A stretch of DNA of 9,922 nt, taken from NCBI GenBank assembly GCA_016875515.1, contig VGRA01000057.1, forward strand, positions 1-9,922, given 5' to 3'. Position 1 is the stretch's first letter; every line of letters starts with the position of its first letter. This DNA comes from Deltaproteobacteria bacterium. GTDB taxonomy: Bacteria > Myxococcota > Myxococcia > Myxococcales > Myxococcaceae. This document shows, piece after piece, positions 6,001 through 9,922 of this stretch. The notes below the pieces were generated by a model. That model was not told the DNA's origin. It searched no databases and worked only from the letters and a program-made list of their open reading frames with translations. The position numbers and the translations under genes were made by a program.

Positions 6001-8168
6001 CAGGTGCCGCCGCACGCGCTGGTACAGCAGTAGCCGTCCACGCAGAAGCCGGACAGGCAGCGGTCGTTCGCCACGCACGCCGTGCCGGCGGGCAGCTTGG
6101 GGATGCAGGCCCCGCCGGCGCAGGCGTTTCCTCCCTTGCAGTCTGCCTCCTCGCTGCAGGCCTGCGCGCAGGCCCCGCGGGCTCCGGCGCAGTGGTACGC
6201 GCCGCACTCCGCAGCCGGGTCGGCCCGGGCAGGGATGGCGGTGCAGGTGCCCCCGCTGCCCGCCACGTTGCAGGCCTCGCAGGTGCCGGAGCACTCCGCC
6301 GTGCAGCAGACCCCGTCCACGCACTGGCCGGACTGGCACTCAGTGCCGTTGATGCAGCTGGTGCCCACGCCCTTGTAACAGGCACCGTTCCCGGTGCAGG
6401 TCAGCACTCCCGGGCACTCGCCCTTCGGATCGGTGTTCACCGGAACGAAGCTGCAGGCGCCCTCGTTGCCGGCCACGTCACAGGCCTCGCAGGTGCCGGC
6501 GCAGGCCCGGTCGCAGCACACCCCGTCCACGCACGCCCCGGACTCGCACTCGTTGCCGCCGATGCAGTCCACGCCGTTGCCGCGGTAACATGCGCCCACG
6601 CCGTTGCAGGTGAGGGGGCCTGCGCACTCGTCCGAGGGATCCTCGCGGGGCGCCACGGGCGTGCAGGCTCCCTCCCGTCCGGCCAGGTTGCACGCCTCGC
6701 ACGTCCCTTCGCACCGCCCGTCGCAGCAGTAGCCGTCCACGCAGAAATTGCTCTGGCAGTCTGCCGCCACCTCGCAGGGAGCGCTCACCGGCCGGTAGCA
6801 GCCTCCGGAACCGTTGCAGGTGAGCAACCCGGGGCAATCCCCCTCGTCGTCCACGCCCGCCGGCACCGGCGTGCACGTGCCCACGCCGCCGTCCAGGTTG
6901 CAGGCCTCGCAGCCCCCGTCGCACGCGGTGTTGCAGCAGACGCCACTGGCACAGGCGTTGGAGAGGCAGCGGTTCGGCTCGGTGCACCCGGCACCTGCCG
7001 GCAGCCGGGGCTGGCAGAGCGCGCCGTCGCAGTAAGAGGTGGGCTTGCAGTCCACGTCCCGCACGCAGGCAGTGAGGCAGGCCGGGGTGTTGCCGGAGCA
7101 CTGGTACGCGCCGCACTGCTCCAGGGGATCCCGCCTGGCGGGGACCGGGTCGCAGCTGCCGGTTCCGCCGTCCAGATTGCAGGCCTCGCAGGTGCCCGTG
7201 CAGGCCTGGTCGCAGCACACCCCGTCGGAGCAGGTGCCGGTGGCGCACTGCAGCGGAGAGGTGCAGGACGCACCGGCGAATAGATCCGCCACGCAGGTGC
7301 CGCCGTCGCCGCCGGGGAAGGTGCCCTGCGGACAGCTGGTGCAGGTGCCGCGGACGCAGCGCTCCCCCGCGGCGCAGGCAGACAGGTAGCACTCGGGGCT
7401 GACGCAGGCGCCCCGGTCACACACGCGGCCGCCGGAACAGGTGCCGCCGTCACAGCCGGTGTCGGCGCACTCGCCGCGCAGGCACACCTTCCCCCCGCCA
7501 CAGTCGATCCCCGCGCAGGCGACGTCCTCGCACGCCACGCCTCCCTTGCAGTACTGCCAGAGGGCGCAGGCCAGCCGCGCGCAGTCCCGCGCCATGCACT
7601 GCCCCAGGACGCAGGCGGTGGAACCCTCGCAGCCGGTCTTCTGGTCGCAGTTGGTGTCCACCGTGCCCTGGCAGTCCTCCGGTGCGCCGGGGTAGACGGT
7701 GCGATCACGGTCGTTGCAGTCGTCCCCGCCGGAGGACGTGGAGACGTAGCCGTCCCCGTCCGCGTCCCCGGGGGCCGGGGTGGGGCCGAGCGGGATCTCC
7801 ACCTCCGTGGTGCCGCCCCACGGGAAGCGCACGGACTGGGGCTCGCTCCGCTCGAGCGTGGGCTCCGTCCCGGTGCACGAGGCGAACCCGGCGGCGGTGA
7901 TCTGCACCTCGTCCGTCAGCTCCGCGCCCCGGTACACGGCCACCTTGAGCGGCGTGCCCTTGAACTCCATCCGGCCCGTGGACTGGGGCGTGCCGGTGGT
8001 GGGCGTCACCGTCACCTGGACACAGGTGGAGCGGCTGGCGGTGGTGACGTTGACCGTCACCGCCAATGCGCCAGAGCCTCCGCCCAGCAGGCTCTCGGGG
8101 GAACAGCTGGAAACGGCAGCCAGCAACAGTACGGCCGCCCGGAACTTCCGCTCGAAGGGGGAACGCAT
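84..8168 (-). CDS. Giant Cys-rich, FN3-repeat lipoprotein (surface stalk/adhesin-like)
   Basis: About 2,694 residues numbered from the ATG at 8168; an in-frame GTG at 8183 would add five residues. Neither start has a clear Shine-Dalgarno sequence. I prefer the ATG because it starts directly before a compact lipoprotein signal (MRSPFERKFR, a hydrophobic AAVLLLAAV, then VSSC with Cys22 lipidated). Order of parts: beta-rich N-domain with two cysteines (about 23-134); MopE-like metal-binding motif (135-179); four about 21-residue Cys units (196-279); ten larger Cys modules (313-1131); sixteen FN3 domains (1136-2694). The frame is unbroken, with TGA at 84-86. There is no C-terminal membrane segment, sorting signal or MYXO-CTERM tail, so the N-terminal lipid would be the only anchor. 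No catalytic domain is visible. Proteins of this style in myxobacteria are generally treated as cell-surface or extracellular; a role as adhesin, stalk or matrix component is inference. It is divergent from the hydrolase gene at 8219. Confidence 0.93.
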   Translation of the reverse strand: MRSPFERKFRAAVLLLAAVSSCSPESLLGGGSGALAVTVNVTTASRSTCVQVTVTPTTGTPQSTGRMEFKGTPLKVAVYRGAELTDEVQITAAGFASCTGTEPTLERSEPQSVRFPWGGTTEVEIPLGPTPAPGDADGDGYVSTSSGGDDCNDRDRTVYPGAPEDCQGTVDTNCDQKTGCEGSTACVLGQCMARDCARLACALWQYCKGGVACEDVACAGIDCGGGKVCLRGECADTGCDGGTCSGGRVCDRGACVSPECYLSACAAGERCVRGTCTSCPQGTFPGGDGGTCVADLFAGASCTSPLQCATGTCSDGVCCDQACTGTCEACNLDGGTGSCDPVPARRDPLEQCGAYQCSGNTPACLTACVRDVDCKPTSYCDGALCQPRLPAGAGCTEPNRCLSNACASGVCCNTACDGGCEACNLDGGVGTCTPVPAGVDDEGDCPGLLTCNGSGGCYRPVSAPCEVAADCQSNFCVDGYCCDGRCEGTCEACNLAGREGACTPVAPREDPSDECAGPLTCNGVGACYRGNGVDCIGGNECESGACVDGVCCDRACAGTCEACDVAGNEGACSFVPVNTDPKGECPGVLTCTGNGACYKGVGTSCINGTECQSGQCVDGVCCTAECSGTCEACNVAGSGGTCTAIPARADPAAECGAYHCAGARGACAQACSEEADCKGGNACAGGACIPKLPAGTACVANDRCLSGFCVDGYCCTSACGGTCQACNVPNALGTCTLSPAGTDYGDDCGGYYCNGTGACHATCPTGIGCKPTSYCTGGSPSSRTCQPRSPLGGACTTGTTCLSGNCVDGVCCDAGCSGTCRACNLAGKEGTCSPHPLITDPESECGNTWCNGSNACLAACAVDGDCKADSYCNGGACLPRKPNGQACSAANQCTSGSCTDGVCCNSACGGTCQACNVTGAVGSCTPIPANTDPGSECGQLLCSGSPACHATCGSDSHCKAGLYCLTGTCISKKSAAATCTAGNQCASGFCADGVCCDSTCTGTCRACNVAGTLGTCVNVPAFADPASECAGDTTCSGSASCFKDRGVSCTVNGECQANACADGVCCDSDCAGTCRSCKLSGSTGTCTAVPVRTDPDDECVRTFCNGASACLGNCANDQDCETGSYCDGSKCLTAGVPGAPTNVATANGTSGSLVVTWTAPVNTGGGTTPLTGFVASTTAGGFSCTATPNATTCTLTGLTNGSSYQVQVFAQNGLGNGAASAATAALVVGTVPGAPGKPTLAKGTAGTLGVSWAQEAAAQGVATTLYTATVVGTASTCTATPPARTCTVTGLADGTSRQVEVTARNAVGTGPASTPSDPSPVGTAPDAPTSVVAVNGTSGTLSVSWTAPVNQGGGTNAVTSYTATASPGGATCTANTGSPVTTQCALTGLTNGTAYTVSVAATNAIGTSVNASPSPSRTVGTVPDAPTSVLTTGGTAGTLGVTWTAPANKGGGTNAITSYTATASPGGEKCTSNTGSPVTAACSISSLTDGVSYTVTVTATNAVGTGPASSASTAKLSGSAPGVPGAPLVVNGNGNALDVSWTASTAGTGGPTSYTATATAVAPATGSGTCTTSGTSCAISGLNNGTAYTVTVVASNAAGSSAASGPSSSKTVGTVPGTPGTPTVTNGTAGQLGVTWGASSSGSGGATSYVATASAVSPGTGSATCSGSGTSCTLTGLSDGTAYTVTVVASNATGSSAASSPSSAVTVGTAPGAPTGVTAANGTSAQLSVAWTAPFNKGGGTNAITSYTATTTPAGGTCSTSATNCTLTGLSDGTSYTVSVTATNAIGTSSASAASAAKTVGTVPSAPGTPNVTNGTAGTLGVSWSASTSNAGNAPLTYVATATAVAPATGSASCPSTPTPSCNITGLTDGAQYTVTVVASNTAGSGSASPASAARVVGTAPDAPTGVTLTGGTTGQLAASWVAPANKGGGTNAITSYTATASPGGATCTSSSGTPVVAGCTLTGLSDATAYTVAVTAANALGTSGPSTASAPKVVGTVPGAPTGITVTNGTAGTLGVSWTGGSAGTGGGTVQYTATATAVAPGTGGGSCGPSSSTSCNITGLTDGTSYTVTVVASNGAGTSPAAGPSSAKAVGTSPDAPTNVSAANGTSGQLAVTWTAPANKGGGTNAITSYTATATAVAPATGTASCTSSTGTPVTPSCTVTGLANGTDYTVTVTATNGIGTSSASSASAARTVGTAPATPTALNVTNGTASTLAVSWSAGSAGLGGGTVTYTATATAVAPGTGSGTCSSTSTSCSIGSLADGTAYTVTVVATSAIGSSAATAASPGKTVGTAPDAPTSVLTTNGTSTQLAVSWAAPANLGGGTNAVTSYTATATAVAPATGSGSCTSSSGSPVTPGCTVTGLSNGTAYTVTVTAANAVGTSSVSSASAAKVVGTVPTVPALTGVTNGTAGTLAPAWNASTNGTGGGTVQYVATAVAVPPAVGSGTCSTTSTTCNITSLTDGIAYTVTVVASNNAGGSAASTASAAKTVGTVPGAPTSVTTTNGTSGTLNVYWTPPANQGGGVNTVTLYTATANPGGATCSGASAACNITGLSNGTAYTVTVTATNAVGTSGTSSPSASKTVGVLPGAPTAVTATRFNANSTDLSWTAPAAGFTGSITGYQIEASENGGAYTVRTANTGSNATTARVSGLNSGPAYLFKVSAITAVGTGSTSAASTCAPSGSNGCAADGSVTN
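1765..1817 (-). repeat. 53-bp exact direct repeat, copy in FN3 domain 11
   Basis: Positions 1765-1817 are identical base for base to 2350-2402. The segment codes for the subtype-A stretch around PANKGGGTNAITSY in FN3 domain 11. The distance of 585 bp equals 195 codons, i.e. two FN3 domains, so identity follows the two-domain period and not the nearest neighbour. The identity stops at 1764, where a subtype-B segment begins. Confidence 0.9.
2350..2402 (-). repeat. 53-bp exact direct repeat, copy in FN3 domain 9
   Basis: This is the partner of 1765-1817, lying in FN3 domain 9. Similar but imperfect versions of the same stretch occur in the other subtype-A domains (for example near 1174-1215, 2930-2970 and 3790-3835), so the exact pair marks the most recent duplication or gene conversion among them. 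Confidence 0.9.
4776..7232 (-). repeat. Ten tandem Cys-rich modules (CxDGVCC type)
   Basis: Residues 313-1131 of the giant protein. Each module starts with C-x-(D/S)-G-(V/Y)-CC, then C-x-G-(T/G)-C-x-(A/S)-C, then usually a DP-x-x-EC block. Modules start at residues 313, 406, 476, 546, 616, 709, 806, 898, 990 and 1060; lengths are 93, 70, 70, 70, 93, 97, 92, 92, 70 and 72 (last one cut by the FN3 region). The long form differs by an extra segment carrying DCKxxSYC and a P-x-x-P-x-G linker. A short module such as the fourth contains twelve cysteines, an even number consistent with full disulfide pairing. Such modules recur in large myxobacterial surface proteins and are sometimes annotated as EGF-like; a rigid disulfide-bonded stalk is the likely structure (inference). 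Confidence 0.85.
7332..7583 (-). repeat. Four tandem ~21-residue Cys units (C-x4-C-x5-C-x4-C-x4)
   Basis: Residues 196-279 of the giant protein. Units start at Cys 196, 218, 239 and 260; the first is 22 residues, the others 21. Spacing inside units 2-4 is exactly C-x4-C-x5-C-x4-C followed by four residues; unit 1 has one extra residue before its last Cys. Examples are GGGKVCLRGEC, SGGRVCDRGAC and AAGERCVRGTC. The preceding CVLGQC suggests a further partial unit. With four cysteines per unit, two disulfides per unit are likely. This grammar differs from the larger modules that follow. Confidence 0.75.
7632..7766 (-). other. MopE-like DxDGDG metal-binding motif in the giant protein
   Basis: Residues 135-179. 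The segment carries DADGDGY, then DDCNDRD, then VYPGAPEDC and NCD. This order (DxDGDGY, DCNDxD, PGAxExC, NCD) matches the putative metal-binding motif repeated in MopE-like and many myxobacterial secreted proteins. The usual ending (GxDNxCDG) is altered here to TVDTNCDQKTGC. The acidic loop is calcium-binding in appearance; copper binding has been described for MopE itself. It sits between the N-terminal beta domain and the Cys-rich region and may rigidify that junction (inference). Confidence 0.65.
8103..8168 (-). other. Lipoprotein signal peptide of the giant protein
   Basis: Codons 1-22 from the ATG at 8168. A basic n-region (MRSPFERKFR) is followed by a hydrophobic AAVLLLAAV and the lipobox VSSC, with the lipidated Cys at residue 22 (bases 8105-8103). 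Residue +2 after the Cys is Ser, so the inner-membrane retention Asp seen in some Gram-negative lipoproteins is absent. Export by Sec and processing by signal peptidase II follow from family knowledge; outer-membrane placement is inferred. Confidence 0.8.
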
Positions 8169-8200
8169 TTCTAGGGATAGCACTTTAACCGAGTCTGGCT

Positions 8201-8210
8201 GATATGTATC
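8201..8210. promoter_or_regulatory. GATA-TG-TATC inverted repeat, possible operator
   Basis: GATATGTATC has perfect 4-bp arms around a TG centre, and the symmetry extends two further positions with one mismatch (8199-8212). It lies in the only AT-rich spot of the divergent intergenic region, overlaps the alternative ATG at 8204 and ends directly before the GGAG ribosome-binding candidate. It could be a small operator or part of a -10 region; such a short palindrome can also arise by chance. Confidence 0.25.
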
Positions 8211-8214
8211 GGAG
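8211..8214 (+). promoter_or_regulatory. Candidate ribosome-binding site GGAG for the hydrolase
   Basis: GGAG at 8211-8214 precedes the ATG at 8219 with four bases between. That is slightly short but usable, and nothing comparable stands before the alternative in-frame ATG at 8204. This is the reason for choosing 8219 as the start. Confidence 0.45.
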
Positions 8215-8218
8215 CCAC

Positions 8219-9922
8219 ATGCACCCGCGCCTCTGGCTCCTCCCCCTGTTGATCGTGTCCTCAGCCTGCGGTGACCGGTTCGTGCCGCGGGAGACCCGGG
8301 TGGCGTTCAACCCGTCCGACCGCTCGGCGTTCTGGTCCCTCCCGTTTCCGAGCGACCTGCGGCGTGAGCCCGACGGGACGTTCAACCTCACCCGCTTCCC
8401 GGGGCCGCGCAGCCTGACCGGCGAGGCATGGCTCAAGACGGCCGACGCGCAGCTGAAGGAGGGGTGGGGCCTGACCCCGGGCGTCTTCTTCACCCTGGAC
8501 GGCCCGGTGGATTCAGCGTCGCTGCCCGCCTCCGCGGCTGCCAGCCTCGAGCGCGGGGCGTCTGTCTACCTCGTGGACGTGGACCCCGCGTCCCCAGACC
8601 GGGGCCGCCGGTTCCCGCTGGAGGTGGCGTTCGACGCCGAGGGGGGCGCCACGCGCCCGCCCAACCTGCTGTCGCTGGTGCAGGTGTTCGGCTTTGCCCG
8701 GCGCCCGGGCACGCTCTACGCGGCCGTCGTCACGGATGACGTCAAGGACGCGGCGGGCGCTCCGGTGGGGCGCAGCGAGGCGTTCCACGCGGCGTGGACC
8801 GCGGCCTCGGGAATGGGGGACGCGGCGGCGGCACATCTGGCGCCCCTGCGCGCGTGGATGGAGGGGGAGAAGCTGGACGCCTCCCGCGTGGCGGCGGCGG
8901 CGGTCTTCCGCACGTTCGATCCCAACGCCAAGCTGCGCACCCTCGTGGACTGGGCCGCGGCGTTGCCGGAGCCGCAGCTCGCCTCCTCGTTCGAGGCCGC
9001 CGAGGACTACCCGGGGTTCCGCGTGGTGAAGGTCCAATGGCGCGTGCCGAAGATCCAGGCCGGCGAGCGTCCCGGCGAGGGGGCCATCGAGTGGGGCGCG
9101 GACGGGCGCCCGGTCCAGACCGGCGAGCAGGTGGCGCGGCTGGTGCTGGGGATCCCCAAGCGACCCATGCCCGCGTCCGGCTTCCCCCTGCTGATCTACC
9201 TGCACGGATCCGGCGGCGAGGCCTACGAGCCCATTGACCGCGGCCCCGGTCCGCTGGACATGCCCCCGCCGCGCCCGGACGCGCCGAAGGGTACCGGCCC
9301 GGCCCGCTACCTCTCGGAACGGGGCGTGGCGGTGCTCGGGTTCGACTTCCCGCTGCACGGCGAGCGGCGGACGCCGCCGGACACCACCGGACTGGACTTC
9401 TACAGCCTCTTCGGGACGCTCGATGATCCCTACAACGTCCGGCAGACCATGGACAACATGCCGGTCGCCGTCATGGAGTTCACCTACCTGACGCGCCTGG
9501 TCGGGGCGCTGCGCATCCCTGCGTCCCTGGACCCGGGCTTCGACGCCGGCGGGGCGTCAGACGGCATGCTCCGGTTCGACGTGGAGCGCCTCTCCGCAAT
9601 GGGCCATTCCATGGGCAGCACGCTGGGCATCGTGGCGGCCACGGTGGACCCCCGCGTGAAGGGGTGGGTGTTCTCCGGCTCGGGCGGGATGCTGATTGAG
9701 GTGGCCAACAGCGGCAGCTACCCGGTGGTGCTCAAGCCGGTGGTGCAGGACTTCATGTCCTTCCCGGCGGGCGAGGAGATCTCCCGCCGTCACCCGCTCG
9801 TCCACCTGTTCCAGCACCTGTGGGACAACGTGGACCCGGTGGCGAGGGCGCGGCACGTGGCGCTGGAGCCGCTGGCGGACCGCGGGCCGCGGCCGTTCCT
9901 GCAGTTCGCCGCCGTCACCGAC
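8219..9922 (+). CDS. Secreted alpha/beta-hydrolase lipoprotein (VolA-like lipase/esterase), 3' end missing
   Basis: At least 568 residues; the frame is open to the window edge, so the C-terminus is missing. The start at 8219 is chosen for its GGAG; an in-frame ATG at 8204 would add MYRSH. The signal peptide MHPRLWLLPLLIVSSAC ends in a lipobox-like SSAC (Cys17). Residues about 25-65 contain FNPSDRSAFWSLPFPSDLRR and DGTFNLTRFP. This pattern resembles the N-terminal domain of bacterial virulence-factor lipases such as the Vibrio surface lysophospholipase VolA. The hydrolase fold follows: HGSGG (329-333) as oxyanion-hole loop, DFPLHGER (376-383), a helix-rich stretch with NVRQTMDN, and GHSMG (462-466) with Ser464 as probable nucleophile. 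The catalytic Asp and His would lie beyond the window. An ester or lipid substrate at the cell surface is inferred; the fold is much surer than the substrate. The neighbouring giant lipoprotein gene is divergent. Confidence 0.85.
   Translation, partial: MHPRLWLLPLLIVSSACGDRFVPRETRVAFNPSDRSAFWSLPFPSDLRREPDGTFNLTRFPGPRSLTGEAWLKTADAQLKEGWGLTPGVFFTLDGPVDSASLPASAAASLERGASVYLVDVDPASPDRGRRFPLEVAFDAEGGATRPPNLLSLVQVFGFARRPGTLYAAVVTDDVKDAAGAPVGRSEAFHAAWTAASGMGDAAAAHLAPLRAWMEGEKLDASRVAAAAVFRTFDPNAKLRTLVDWAAALPEPQLASSFEAAEDYPGFRVVKVQWRVPKIQAGERPGEGAIEWGADGRPVQTGEQVARLVLGIPKRPMPASGFPLLIYLHGSGGEAYEPIDRGPGPLDMPPPRPDAPKGTGPARYLSERGVAVLGFDFPLHGERRTPPDTTGLDFYSLFGTLDDPYNVRQTMDNMPVAVMEFTYLTRLVGALRIPASLDPGFDAGGASDGMLRFDVERLSAMGHSMGSTLGIVAATVDPRVKGWVFSGSGGMLIEVANSGSYPVVLKPVVQDFMSFPAGEEISRRHPLVHLFQHLWDNVDPVARARHVALEPLADRGPRPFLQFAAVTD

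Larger units (their letters stand above)
8169..8218. promoter_or_regulatory. Compact divergent intergenic region
   Basis: Fifty base pairs separate the preferred start codons of the two divergent genes; only 20 bp separate the upstream alternatives (GTG at 8183 on the minus strand, ATG at 8204 on the plus strand). It is noticeably AT-richer than its surroundings (for example CACTTTAACC and GATATGTATC). I cannot assign convincing -35/-10 hexamers on either strand. With so little room, the two promoters must overlap each other or extend into the opposing coding sequence. Confidence 0.5.

Noticed and set aside
4776..7232. Regularly spaced similar DNA stretches suggestive of a CRISPR array
   Set aside because: The spacing is 210-290 bp, the copies are imperfect and in frame, and they encode the Cys modules; there are no short identical repeats with unique spacers.
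1239..7283. A 2,014-codon open frame on the plus strand opposite the giant gene
   Set aside because: Its translation is a low-complexity Arg/Gly/Ala/His mixture with no domain, signal or credible start. It mirrors the repetitive, GC-rich, stop-poor coding strand beneath it. The minus-strand frame has a signal peptide and recognisable domains throughout, so the plus frame is a shadow.
84..8168. Possibility that the FN3 and Cys-rich parts are two genes fused by an assembly error
   Set aside because: The frame is continuous across the junction near 4763-4776, with a normal linker (KCLTAG then VPGAPTNV) and unchanged base composition, so no break is indicated.
8185..8493. A 102-codon minus-strand frame covering the divergent region and the start of the hydrolase
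   Set aside because: It would overlap the signal-peptide coding region of the hydrolase and end directly beside the giant gene's start; its composition is Arg-rich without recognisable features.
8428..9491. Several frames on both strands within the hydrolase gene
   Set aside because: The frame beginning at 8219 has a signal peptide, HGSGG and GHSMG in consistent order and stays open to the window edge; the others are shadows.

Overview
The window looks like chromosomal DNA from a myxobacterium (Myxococcota, most likely the Myxococcus/Corallococcus/Archangium side). It is very GC-rich with strongly GC-biased third codon positions. It encodes a giant lipoprotein in typical myxobacterial style: a short beta-rich N-terminal domain, a MopE-type DxDGDG metal-binding motif, many tandem Cys-rich modules of the CxDGVCC type, then a long chain of fibronectin type III (FN3) domains. 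The assignment rests on protein style, not on a database search.

Layout. Positions 1-83 are non-coding and lie just past the 3' end of the giant gene; they hold a strong inverted repeat (35-79) and a perfect 12-bp palindrome (9-20). Positions 84-8168 on the minus strand are one uninterrupted gene of about 2,694 residues that fills four fifths of the window. Positions 8169-8218 are a 50-bp divergent intergenic region (only 20 bp if the upstream alternative starts are used). From 8219 to the right edge, on the plus strand, lies the 5' part of a second gene: a secreted alpha/beta-hydrolase lipoprotein with an HGSGG oxyanion motif and a GHSMG nucleophile elbow, cut off by the window end. It is easy to overlook because its stop codon is not in the window.

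How they relate. Both products carry lipoprotein-type signal peptides, so both should act in the cell envelope: one as a very long, disulfide-rich, presumably surface-exposed stalk or adhesin, the other as a lipase/esterase-like enzyme. They are divergently transcribed from a very short shared region, so co-regulation is possible but unproven. Nothing in the sequence shows a direct functional link.

The most interesting content is the internal evolution of the giant gene. It contains two different Cys-repeat grammars (four about 21-residue units, then ten 70- or about 93-residue modules) and sixteen FN3 domains. FN3 domains 7-15 strictly alternate between two subtypes, and two of them are hybrids of both subtypes with a DNA-level junction that can be read in the sequence. 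I see no RNA gene, insertion sequence, CRISPR array or phage gene. The very long open frames on the opposite strand of the giant gene are shadows of a stop-poor, GC-rich repetitive gene.
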